Assembly (NCBI GenBank): GCA_017449285.1
Contig: JAFSJX010000020.1
Coordinates: forward strand, 1 to 64,000
From: Treponema sp.
GTDB lineage: Bacteria > Spirochaetota > Spirochaetia > Treponematales > Treponemataceae
Reading direction: 5' to 3'
Length of the DNA: 64,000 nt
The first letter of the stretch is position 1. The number at the start of each line of letters is the position of its first letter. A program made the position numbers and the translations under genes. This document shows positions 42,374 through 50,227 of the stretch, piece after piece. Below the pieces are notes generated by a model that saw only the letters and a list, made by a program, of their open reading frames with translations, was not told the origin of the DNA and did no database searches.

Positions 42374-43501
42374 ATGTTCGACCTTTTCCTTGCAGAACTG
42401 CTGATACTTCTGATGATTTTTTCCGTGTCAGTCAGAATTTTCTTTACAAAAAATGCACGTATTGATGCAACGGCAATCTTAGCACCTGTTTCATTTATTT
42501 TTTCCCTGCTGATTTTTTATATCTGGGGAATTGACCCCGTTATCCTGCTTTTATGCATTCTCTCTCTGTTCACGTTTCTTATCAATGCCCGCTCACTGGC
42601 ACGGCTTTCCGCACGGTTAGTCGTTGACTACTACAATATCCGTTTTGTGATTCCATCTATTCTGATTGCGCTGATTTCGCTCGGAATTCTGGTAATCCTC
42701 ATTATTTTTCATCCCGTCCGTTATCTTCCACAAGATTTTGGCGTAAAAAGAAGTAAAACGCTGCTTACAGGCAACTTGACTTCTGGCTATCAGGTGCGAA
42801 AAACGCTGTTTGAAAAATCAAAAATCACTGGAACGCTGTATGAATATGCGCAGGAAACCGAAGATGATACAACAATGCAAAGCGAACCAAAAAGCGTCAT
42901 CCTGTTCGTTCCAAAATGCACGGCAAACGTCACCAATTACGAGCCATATTTTTTACTGCTCGCCCAAAAAGGGTATCGGATAATAACAGCTGATTTCTAC
43001 GCTTCGCAACCCGCACGGTACGGCAATGTACTCGACACCCGATTTTTTCGCCGTTCTTGCAGTATGTTTCTGTCACTTTTTCGTAAGGATGATTTTGCCG
43101 CCATAAACGATGCCGATGTAAAGATTGCCATGATGGGCTACAACGCTCTTTCCCGACTGGCTCTTGCTCAGTACGGAAGCGAAACAAAATTGTTTTTCAT
43201 CGTAGACGGAATCAGCATTGACCTGCTCAATGAACTTACGGCACAATTTCCTGAAAATGCGATGGGATTCTTTGCCATAAATCGCGTGGCAGAATACCAG
43301 ACCAGCGGCTACGGTTTTTTGGAACAGACTGACCCGCTTGCAGCATATTTTTTTAACCTAAAGCGCGATTCAAGTTTTTTCATTCCGCGCTATGTGGCAG
43401 GAAAAACAACCGAATCAATTGAGCAGACAAAAAAACTGGCAGCCCCTGTGGAGATAATAAAGACAGCAACCGAGCCTGTTGAAGCCACACAAGAGTCCTA
43501 A
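42374..43501 (+). CDS. Membrane protein with degenerate alpha/beta-hydrolase-like domain
   Basis: A 375-residue protein from ATG 42374 (an in-frame TTG at 42323 is less likely). Four hydrophobic segments lie in the first ~115 residues (MFDLFLAELLILLMIFSVSV; APVSFIFSLLIFYIWGI; PVILLLCILSLFTFLI; IPSILIALISLGILVILII). A soluble domain follows, with SVILFVPKCTANVTNYEPYF, LLLAQKGYRIITADFYAS and KIAMMGYNALSRLALAQYG. This resembles an alpha/beta-hydrolase core, but the nucleophile elbow G-x-S-x-G reads G-Y-N-A-L, so the Ser is missing. Hydrolase activity is unlikely. Function unknown; probably conserved in related spirochaetes. Confidence 0.65.
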   Translation: MFDLFLAELLILLMIFSVSVRIFFTKNARIDATAILAPVSFIFSLLIFYIWGIDPVILLLCILSLFTFLINARSLARLSARLVVDYYNIRFVIPSILIALISLGILVILIIFHPVRYLPQDFGVKRSKTLLTGNLTSGYQVRKTLFEKSKITGTLYEYAQETEDDTTMQSEPKSVILFVPKCTANVTNYEPYFLLLAQKGYRIITADFYASQPARYGNVLDTRFFRRSCSMFLSLFRKDDFAAINDADVKIAMMGYNALSRLALAQYGSETKLFFIVDGISIDLLNELTAQFPENAMGFFAINRVAEYQTSGYGFLEQTDPLAAYFFNLKRDSSFFIPRYVAGKTTESIEQTKKLAAPVEIIKTATEPVEATQES

Positions 43502-43549
43502 TAGCAAAGGAGGCACGACCTCTAACGCGGAGTTTATAAGGAGAACAAA

Positions 43550-44317
43550 ATGACACTGAATGAACTCGACACATATTTTAATGCGTTCCTCAAAAAAGAA
43601 AATTTCGCCGCCGACCCGTCGCGGAACGGTATTCAGATTGCAAACAGCGACCCGAACGGCAAGCAGATTACCAAAGTGGCTTTTGCGGTAGATGCGTGCG
43701 AGGCAACGGCATTGCAGACTTCTCAGGCGGGAGCGCAGTTGCTTTTCGTGCATCACGGACTTTTTTGGGGCGGCTGCGACACGATTACAGGCATCCACTA
43801 CAAGCGAATCAAAGCCTTTTTGCAGAACGATATTGCCCTGTACGCAAGTCATATTCCGCTGGACGCAAACGCAGAAGTTGGAAACAATTACGGTATCGCC
43901 GCCAGATTAGGATTGCAAAATGTTCAGCCGTTTGGTTCGTGGCACGGCATGACTTTGGGCGCACTGGGAACACTTCCTGCCGCCGTAACAATTGAAGAAC
44001 TGGAACGCAAATTGTTCCCAAACGGTGAGCGGGCAGCACATATTTTTCCATTCGGCAAAAAAGAAATCCACACAGTGGCAGTTATTTCTGGCGGTGCGGG
44101 CGAAGATTTTTCGCAGGCGGTCGAAGCGGGAGCGGACGCATACATCACTGGTGAAGTGGGTCATCAGGATTTTCATCCGATTGAAGAAAGCGGCATCAAC
44201 GTAATAGCAGGCGGTCATTACCAGACAGAGACAGTGGGAGTCAATTTAGTCCGCGCCAAGTTGGAAAAGGAATGTGGCTTGGAAACGATGTTTATTGACA
44301 TTCCAACTAGACTATAA
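43550..44317 (+). CDS. Nif3-like dinuclear metal-centre protein
   Basis: A 255-residue protein of the Nif3/YbgI/DUF34 family, with AAGGAG 8 bases before ATG. Metal-binding signatures: VDACEATALQTSQAGAQLLF, then VHHGLFWGG (near 66), YASHIPLDANAEVGNNYGIA (near 103) and GHYQTETVGVNLV (near 224), giving the His-His, Asp and His/Glu ligands of the two-metal site. Family members form toroidal hexamers; they have been annotated as GTP cyclohydrolase-like but a settled cellular role is lacking. It is followed 27 bases later by lspA. Confidence 0.93.
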   Translation: MTLNELDTYFNAFLKKENFAADPSRNGIQIANSDPNGKQITKVAFAVDACEATALQTSQAGAQLLFVHHGLFWGGCDTITGIHYKRIKAFLQNDIALYASHIPLDANAEVGNNYGIAARLGLQNVQPFGSWHGMTLGALGTLPAAVTIEELERKLFPNGERAAHIFPFGKKEIHTVAVISGGAGEDFSQAVEAGADAYITGEVGHQDFHPIEESGINVIAGGHYQTETVGVNLVRAKLEKECGLETMFIDIPTRL

Positions 44318-44344
44318 CACTGTTTTTGGATAAAATAATCAAAT

Positions 44345-44905
44345 ATGGCATCGAATACATATTCAGTCGAATTTAAACCGACACAGCCAAAGATAAAAAA
44401 GTACATTCCTTTCGTTTTGGCTATCGCGGTCATTATTGTTGACCAAATTACAAAAGCACTCATCATAAAAAATATTCCGCTTTATTCTGTGGGAGCATCA
44501 TTTTTTGGTGATTTTCTGCGCATCGTTCACGTGTGCAATCCCGGAATCGCATTCAGCATTGGGCAGGGATGGTCTGTTGCCGTGCGAGGCATTTTGTTCC
44601 GTATCATTCCGCTTATCGTGATTATTCTGGTAATCGGAGTGTATATCCGTAACGATGAATTTACCGCATTGCAACGCTGGTCGATTGCGGGCATTGTTGG
44701 TGGAGGCCTAGGCAATCTGATTGACCGTTTTTTCCGCACGGAAGGTGTCGTTGATTTTATTGACGTAAAATTCTACGGGCTTTTCGGACTTGACCGCTGG
44801 CCTACGTTCAACGTAGCGGATTCTGCCGTAGTGGTGTGCGGCATTCTGCTGATAATCTCATTTTTAATCATGCTGAAAAAAGAGAAAAAGGAATCTGCCG
44901 AATGA
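44345..44905 (+). CDS. lspA: Lipoprotein signal peptidase
   Basis: A 186-residue inner-membrane aspartyl protease that removes signal peptides from diacylated prolipoproteins such as the one at 325-702. Family blocks: VIIVDQITKALIIKNI, VCNPGIAFSIGQGW, GGGLGNLIDRFFRTEGVVDF (first catalytic Asp) and PTFNVADSAVVVCGILL (second catalytic Asp). Four transmembrane helices fit. Its stop overlaps the start of the following small membrane-protein gene (ATGA). AAGAT before ATG is a weak SD, with TAAAAT 8 bases before the start. Confidence 0.95.
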   Translation: MASNTYSVEFKPTQPKIKKYIPFVLAIAVIIVDQITKALIIKNIPLYSVGASFFGDFLRIVHVCNPGIAFSIGQGWSVAVRGILFRIIPLIVIILVIGVYIRNDEFTALQRWSIAGIVGGGLGNLIDRFFRTEGVVDFIDVKFYGLFGLDRWPTFNVADSAVVVCGILLIISFLIMLKKEKKESAE

Positions 44906-45201
44906 CACTCAAAGAACGTTCCCTGCTTTTTACAGTCCTTACTTCGCTCTGCAACATCGTCATCACGCTGTTAGTGGAAATCCTTCTGCTTGTAGCATTT
45001 TTTATGCTTTTGCGGGCAATACCTTCTCTTGCAAACAGTATGCCCGTGCAAATTATCATTCCTTTCGTGCTGATTGCGGGACTGTTCGTCAGCCTAATGA
45101 TTTTTGCCAAATTCGCCGGCTGGGTTATCCGCGCATTCAAACTAGAAGGCAAAATCGACCCAAAAATTGTCAGCCGCTACTGCCCCAAGGACACACTGTA
45201 G
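44902..45201 (+). CDS. Small membrane protein coupled to lspA
   Basis: Ninety-nine residues; ATG overlaps the lspA stop. Two hydrophobic helices (ITLLVEILLLVAFFMLL and IIIPFVLIAGLFVSLMIF) are followed by a cytosolic tail, GWVIRAFKLEGKIDPKIVSR. No known domain. Coupling to lspA suggests either operonic convenience or an envelope role; nothing more can be said. Confidence 0.8.
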   Translation: MTLKERSLLFTVLTSLCNIVITLLVEILLLVAFFMLLRAIPSLANSMPVQIIIPFVLIAGLFVSLMIFAKFAGWVIRAFKLEGKIDPKIVSRYCPKDTL

Positions 45202-45222
45202 GGATCCCCTTTAGGGATATGG

Positions 45223-45254
45223 GGGATACACAAGGTTTTACCCTCATGTATCCC
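45223..45254. terminator. Bidirectional terminator between convergent genes
   Basis: GGGATACA (45223-45230) and TGTATCCC (45247-45254) form an 8-bp stem with an inner AGGT/ACCC-like partial pairing. It lies between the ends of the lspA-coupled gene and pta, which converge. T-runs are short. Confidence 0.55.
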
Positions 45255-45286
45255 TTTGTCCTAATCCATTGCTATGAATATCGGAA

Positions 45287-46312
45287 TTATGCCTGTAATG
45301 CAGTCACGGCAACAGTTGCCACGATGTCATCGACATTGCAGCCACGGCTCAAATCGTTGAGTGGTTTTGCAAAGCCCTGACAGACAGGACCGATTGCCAT
45401 CCAGCCACCCATGCGCTGAGCGATTTTGTATCCGATGTTGCCCGCGTTGATGTTGGGGAAGATGAATACATTTGCGTGTCCGGCAACCTTGCTGCCCGGG
45501 GCTTTGAGTTCGCCGACTTCGGGTGCGATGGCCGCGTCAAACTGGAACTCGCCGTCCAGAGCCAAATCGGGAGCCTTTTCCTTTGCTAGTTTTGTTGCTT
45601 CCTGTACTTTGGGAACGGTCTTGAAGTATTTGTCGTCGTTTCCGCTTCCCATTGTTGAGAAAGAAAGCATTGCTACGCGCGGCTCAATACCGGCGATTTT
45701 CTTTGCAGTGTCGGCGGTTGCCAGGGCGATGTCCACCAGCTGTGTGGCATCCGGCTCGATGTTGATGGCACAGTCACCGAAGAGCGCGACGCCTTCCTTG
45801 ATGTAGGGGTTGCCGCTTTCTGGAGCAGCCATGATGAAGCATGAGGAAACAGTGCTGCATCCCGGAGCAGTCTTGATGACCTGAAGGCCAGGGCGGAGCG
45901 TGTTCGCCGTAGAGTGGCATGCGCCGGAAACAAAGCCGTCTGCATTGCCAGCCTTGAGGATGAGCGCGCCGTACATGGCGTAGTCCTTGAGGATGGAAGC
46001 CTTTGCCGCGGCGACATCGGCATATTCAGGTGCGCCAGTCTTCTTGTTGATTTTTCCTTCGCGCGCCTTGTACAGGATTTCCGCATACTGGTCAGCGTTG
46101 GGGTCATTCTGCGGGTTGAGAATGGTTACGCCTGTCATGTCAAAGCCGAATTTTGCAATGTCTGCTTCGTTGCCCAAAAGGATAATCTTTGCGATTCCTT
46201 CCTTTACAATCTTTCCGGCCGCCTCGACAACACGCTTGTCCTCGCCTTCGCAGAGAACGATTGTCTTTCCTGCTTTGGCAGCCTTTGCCTTCAATTCCTT
46301 AACGAAATCCAT
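45287..46312 (-). CDS. pta: Phosphate acetyltransferase
   Basis: A 341-residue enzyme that converts acetyl-CoA and phosphate to acetyl phosphate, the step after PFOR in acetate formation. Signature regions: IVLCEGEDKRVVEAAGKIVK (N-terminus), DGFVSGACHSTANTLRPGLQ (near 125), MLSFSTMGSGNDDKYFKTVP (near 215), and VFIFPNINAGNIGYKIAQRM (near 283), all typical of short-form Pta without the DRTGG domain. GAGG lies about 8 bases before ATG. It is transcribed alone, and no ackA is in the window. Confidence 0.96.
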   Translation of the reverse strand: MDFVKELKAKAAKAGKTIVLCEGEDKRVVEAAGKIVKEGIAKIILLGNEADIAKFGFDMTGVTILNPQNDPNADQYAEILYKAREGKINKKTGAPEYADVAAAKASILKDYAMYGALILKAGNADGFVSGACHSTANTLRPGLQVIKTAPGCSTVSSCFIMAAPESGNPYIKEGVALFGDCAINIEPDATQLVDIALATADTAKKIAGIEPRVAMLSFSTMGSGNDDKYFKTVPKVQEATKLAKEKAPDLALDGEFQFDAAIAPEVGELKAPGSKVAGHANVFIFPNINAGNIGYKIAQRMGGWMAIGPVCQGFAKPLNDLSRGCNVDDIVATVAVTALQA

Positions 46313-46377
46313 AAAAAACCTCTATTTGTATAATTTTCTGTCGGGAAAATCTCGGCAGATGAATCCTGTATCAACCC

Positions 46378-46527
46378 AAGGGGGCGTTGCGGGGCGCGGT
46401 TCAGGCACAGCCTTCACCGAGACTCGCCTAAAAACTTGTCTCACAAGTTTTTTCGCTTAGCGAACGGCTCCATACCCCGCAGAGAGGGTAGCGCACAACA
46501 GCGTGTGCGCGCAGGGGGAGACTTCCC
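46378..46527 (+). repeat. Dispersed intergenic repeat, family C, copy 1 (with family-B hairpin)
   Basis: Ordered blocks GGGCGTTGCGGGGC, CCCCGCAGAGAGGGTAGC and GGGGGAGACTTCCCCC recur inverted at 54299-54422. Inside lies the hairpin AAAACTTGT (46431-46439) / ACAAGTTTT (46443-46451) with loop CTC, matching that in nifJ fragment 2. It fills the 226-base gap between pta and the next gene; no ORF is supported. Confidence 0.75.
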
Positions 46528-46538
46528 CCCTCCTAATA

Positions 46539-48236
46539 TCAATAGCCATCGCTCATCGCACGGTTCAGGTCGCGCTGGTAGAGTTCTGCGTAAACCATGC
46601 TGCGTTTTTTCAGTTCGTCTTTCTTTTCCTGCGGGAACGGAATGAACCGCCAAAAGATTGCGCGCAGTTTTTTGTCCATAACCTGCGTTCCATTTGCCTC
46701 TTTTGTCATCCACAGAACGTAGTCGGAAATGAAATAGGCTTTTAAATCGCCTTTAAGTTTTTGGTCTTCAATCCACTGATAATATTGACCAGTCAAGCCT
46801 TCTTCCATCCAATAGTAACTTGCCTTTTCCTTTGCCACCTGCCAGCGCAAATCCGCCACCGCCATGAGCATTGCAATTTTAAGGTCGCGTGGATACATGG
46901 GTATGACGATTCTGCCTCGGCTGGTCACACGGTTGTAGCGGTCAAACGGCTCCCAGCAAATACCAAAGTCTCCATAAGTCGGCACAAGAATAACATAGGG
47001 AACAATGCGGTTATTGATTTGCCGATGAACGCGCACATACGCACCGGGGTCAAGCGATTCAATCCATGCCAACATATTGATGACATTTTCGCGAAATCCC
47101 GTTCCTTTTGGAGTGCCGTGATAAAATTCGCGCGTAAACACGGGGAACTGATTTCCCTGCCTCCCGACCGTCATTTTTGCCATTTGGCGCACCGTGTTCA
47201 TCTCGGTCATCAAATCGCTGTGGCTCACCTCAATGTCATCGGGAACATCAGTCATTTTTGCGGAAAGAGAATTTTCAATGGCTTTTGCCTCTTCCACTTC
47301 TTTCAGATAATTGCCCAGTTCGCGGTCATTTTTTTGCAGGGCGCGCAATTTTTCCTGAATCTCGGCGAACATTCTTTTCTGACCTTCACTGTACGGCATT
47401 CTGTGGTTATCCATTCCCATACAAGCAGGATGCTCGCACAAAGCCTCCACGCGATTGCGCAATTCAATTTCAAGCATATTGCGCTCGCTTTCTTTTGCAT
47501 TCAGCATATTCTCAGCATTTTGCAATTTGCCATCATTTTTGCCTTTTAACTGACGGAGATGCTGCTGGTCTGCCGTACCAGTATTGTTTGCCGATTTTTT
47601 AGGACGGCTTTCGTCTGTAGCAGAAAGAGAAATATGCCCCGTACCGATTTCCTTGAACCATTCATCCAGATAATATACCGGCTCTTTGGTAGAATTCTTC
47701 AGAAATGCCGTGGAGAAAGTAAGTTTCTGTTCCGGCGTAAAAAGCGATGGCAGCACAACAGCAAATCGGAGCAACATTTTTTTCGGCATGGGAACATTGG
47801 GATTGGTCATTTTTGGCACAATCGTCCGTACCAATTCCCAGTATGCCGTTACCAGTTGCTGACGGTACACCGTGCGGTCTTTTGGGTCTTGGCAGACCAA
47901 ATAGCGGGAAAGAATCTGATGCACACGCTGGGAAGCATCGCCTTCTCCCGTCAGCGCAGTTTTGTAATAGGTTTTGTCATCGAAATAATGATGTGGCTCG
48001 TCCTCAAAAAGTTTTTCAATCGTCTGGAAGTGAGTTACGCTTAAATCAACTGAAGGCACGGATTCATCTTTGTCCTCACCAAAATCCATTTGATCAGATA
48101 GCGTTTTAAATGAAGACCCCGAAGCATTCCCTACTTCAAAATCATCAAAGTCAGCCGCCGAATCATCCTGCTGATTAGCACTCGCTTCCGCAAGCAAAGC
48201 CGCAATGGTTGGGTCTAAATCCGTCATATCACTCAT
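46539..48236 (-). CDS. Large conserved hypothetical protein
   Basis: A 565-residue soluble protein; ATG 48236 is preceded by GGAG at 7 bases. The first 75 residues are acidic and low-complexity (SANQQDDSAADFDDFEVGNA). A coiled-coil stretch spans about 220-330 (KLQNAENMLNAKESERNMLE). A more globular C-terminal half contains PYVILVPTYGDFGICWEPFD and GRIVIPMYPRDLKIAMLMAV. No enzymatic motif and no membrane segment. It looks like a conserved spirochaete protein, but I do not recognise a characterised family. Confidence 0.75.
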   Translation of the reverse strand: MSDMTDLDPTIAALLAEASANQQDDSAADFDDFEVGNASGSSFKTLSDQMDFGEDKDESVPSVDLSVTHFQTIEKLFEDEPHHYFDDKTYYKTALTGEGDASQRVHQILSRYLVCQDPKDRTVYRQQLVTAYWELVRTIVPKMTNPNVPMPKKMLLRFAVVLPSLFTPEQKLTFSTAFLKNSTKEPVYYLDEWFKEIGTGHISLSATDESRPKKSANNTGTADQQHLRQLKGKNDGKLQNAENMLNAKESERNMLEIELRNRVEALCEHPACMGMDNHRMPYSEGQKRMFAEIQEKLRALQKNDRELGNYLKEVEEAKAIENSLSAKMTDVPDDIEVSHSDLMTEMNTVRQMAKMTVGRQGNQFPVFTREFYHGTPKGTGFRENVINMLAWIESLDPGAYVRVHRQINNRIVPYVILVPTYGDFGICWEPFDRYNRVTSRGRIVIPMYPRDLKIAMLMAVADLRWQVAKEKASYYWMEEGLTGQYYQWIEDQKLKGDLKAYFISDYVLWMTKEANGTQVMDKKLRAIFWRFIPFPQEKKDELKKRSMVYAELYQRDLNRAMSDGY

Positions 48237-48330
48237 CTGCAACTCCAAATTACAAAACGTACAAATATTATACCATACTCTTTTAGTTTTTTGAAGAAAA
48301 AAACAACGCTATACAACACATTTACGAAAA

Positions 48331-49452
48331 CTATTGCGTAAATTCTGCTGAATGAAGACTTACTTCACCGCTCTGGAGCATTTTTTTTGAGCCGTCTTCA
48401 AGTTGAACCACAAGTGACACATCATCGGCAATGTCCAGCACTTTCGCGGAATAGGGAACGCCCTGCAAGCCCGCCGTAGGATTGACCGTAACCGTTTTTC
48501 CAACGACAAGCGAACGGGATTTGTATTCAGCAATCATCGCAGCGACCGAAGCAGAAGAATCAGCGGAATCGGGAGAACCCGCAAAATCGGCTGAACCAGA
48601 AACATCGTCCTGTTCCCACGCATCATAAAATGCAAGCAAATGTGCCACAACCTGAGCAACCAAATCATTGCGGCTTATGCGGGCAACCTTTTCTTTGTCG
48701 GGCGCAGCCTGTTGGATTGAGGTTGCAATATCAGCAAGTTCTGCCGAAAACCCCATGTCGCGCACGTTGATTCCGATTCCCACATTTGCCGCCTCAATGC
48801 GTCCTGTCTCAAAATTGGCGACTCCTTCCGTCAGAATCCCGCAGATTTTTTTCCCGTCCAAAAATACGTCGTTCACCCATTTTATCTGGGCGTGTGTGCC
48901 AAACAATTCATCTGTGGCGCGGGCAACGGCAACAGCGACGGCGGCAGTTAAAAGCGCGGGATTAGTCACTCCGTTTTTGGGCGCGTAGACAAGCGTAAAA
49001 TACACGCCGCTGTTTGGTGGAGAAACAAAAGCACGTCCCATTCGCCCGCGCCCCGCAGTCTGTTTTCCCGCCACAATCAGCGCACGATGCAATTTTGCGC
49101 CTTCGGCGGTTAGTTCTCCTGTTGTCGTGCGAAACGAAGATACCGCCGCACACTGACGCTTTGATTCAGACAAGGTGGAATCAATTTCGCGGAATGTCGT
49201 CACCGTTCCCGCCTGAACCCCAAGCGCAGTCATTTTTTTTGCGATATATGAACCGTCAATCTCATCTGATGCAGCAGTCAGCCGATAACCCCGATTAGAA
49301 ACAGCATCAATCTGACAACCTTCGGATTGCAGAGCCTTTATTGCTTTCCACACCGAAGTACGCGACACACCGCAAGATTCCGCCAGCGATTCACCAGAAA
49401 TAAAATCAGAGGAAGATTGCAATGCGGCAAGAATAGCGAACTTGGTAGACAT
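48331..49452 (-). CDS. birA: BirA-type biotin-protein ligase with repressor HTH
   Basis: A 373-residue protein. The N-terminal winged helix is LAALQSSSDFISGESLAESC followed by GVSRTSVWKAIKALQSEG. The ligase domain has IVAGKQTAGRGRMGRAFVSP (the biotinoyl-AMP loop G-R-G-R-x-G), VYFTLVYAP, IKWVNDVFLDGKKICGILTE and GIGINVRD, all expected. The C-terminal domain (SRSLVVGKTVTVNP) is SH3-like. A Ser/Ala/Asp-rich insertion (DDVSGSADFAGSPDSADSSA, near 270) is unusual and probably a loop. BirA activates biotin and attaches it to carboxylase carrier domains while repressing biotin genes. It is divergent from a TetR gene and appears leaderless. Confidence 0.92.
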   Translation of the reverse strand: MSTKFAILAALQSSSDFISGESLAESCGVSRTSVWKAIKALQSEGCQIDAVSNRGYRLTAASDEIDGSYIAKKMTALGVQAGTVTTFREIDSTLSESKRQCAAVSSFRTTTGELTAEGAKLHRALIVAGKQTAGRGRMGRAFVSPPNSGVYFTLVYAPKNGVTNPALLTAAVAVAVARATDELFGTHAQIKWVNDVFLDGKKICGILTEGVANFETGRIEAANVGIGINVRDMGFSAELADIATSIQQAAPDKEKVARISRNDLVAQVVAHLLAFYDAWEQDDVSGSADFAGSPDSADSSASVAAMIAEYKSRSLVVGKTVTVNPTAGLQGVPYSAKVLDIADDVSLVVQLEDGSKKMLQSGEVSLHSAEFTQ

Positions 49453-49510
49453 AGAACTAAGTCTACCACAAAAAAGAAACATTGACAAATTCGCCGTTGC
49501 CTATTAAACT
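49443..49510. promoter_or_regulatory. Overlapping divergent promoters of birA and tetR-like gene, with inverted repeat
   Basis: Forward: TTGACA (49482-49487), 17 bp, TAAACT (49505-49510). Reverse: TTGTCA (49483-49488), 17 bp, TAGACT (49460-49465). The two -35 boxes share five bases, so RNA polymerase cannot bind both at once. TGGTAGAC (49443-49450) / GTCTACCA (49461-49468) is an 8-bp inverted repeat across the birA -10 box and start codon. Confidence 0.65.
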
Positions 49511-49557
49511 AATAATCGGTAGTCTTTTCGTGGGGAAAAGATTTTTTGGGAGAAATT

Positions 49558-50226
49558 ATGCCTGCCTCAGAAAAAGTGACAAAAGAAAAAATTATTCGTG
49601 CCGTCCTTGAATCTGCGTTTAACAAGAGCGTGGGGGGAACATCGCTTGCTGATATTTCCGAAAAATTAGGAATCAAAAAGGCATCGCTGTACAATCATTA
49701 CGAAAGCCGTGATGCGATGATTGAAGATACCATCGTTTATTGTAATGAGATTTTGGGCAAGACGAATTTTATTCCTGCGGACATGAATGCTACGGCTCAA
49801 AAATATCCTGCGGAGGCTGTCTTCAAAGGACTTGTAAACCGTTGGTTCAAGATGACCGAAAAAGACCCCCTCCTGCAAATTTATGTTTTTATTGAAAGCG
49901 AAAAGTATTTTTCTACACAAGCCGCAAAAATCGTTCAAGAATTTACCGACAAACTGCTGAGTCAGACTGTCAGCGCACTTTTAAGTCTTTCTGAAGCACA
50001 AAAAATCTCTTCACTGGACGAACCGACCGCAAAAGCATACGCCACAATTTTTGTCCGTATGCTGAGAGATTTGCTCGATGCCTACCTTGTACAAAAAAAA
50101 GTTGAAATTCGCTCAAATCCCGAAACTGGCTCGGACACGCTTTTTTCTGCGATTCCGCAAGAAGAGCCGAATTATGAGGAAATTGACCGTCTAACCGATC
50201 AGTTCTGCACCCTGCTTAAAAAATAG
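49558..50226 (+). CDS. TetR-family transcriptional regulator
   Basis: A 222-residue protein; ATG 49558 follows GGGAGA at 6 bases. The N-terminal DNA-binding domain is clear: KEKIIRAVLESAFNKSVGGT, SLADISEKLGIKKASLYNHY (helix-turn-helix, near 32-51) and ESRDAMIEDTIVYCNEI. The C-terminal ligand-binding domain is not assignable. No transporter is in its operon; its only close partner is birA, divergent and sharing promoter DNA. It could regulate birA or be autoregulated through the inverted repeat at 49443-49468. Its gene ends one base before the convergent nnr gene stop. Confidence 0.88.
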   Translation: MPASEKVTKEKIIRAVLESAFNKSVGGTSLADISEKLGIKKASLYNHYESRDAMIEDTIVYCNEILGKTNFIPADMNATAQKYPAEAVFKGLVNRWFKMTEKDPLLQIYVFIESEKYFSTQAAKIVQEFTDKLLSQTVSALLSLSEAQKISSLDEPTAKAYATIFVRMLRDLLDAYLVQKKVEIRSNPETGSDTLFSAIPQEEPNYEEIDRLTDQFCTLLKK

Positions 50227-50227
50227 C

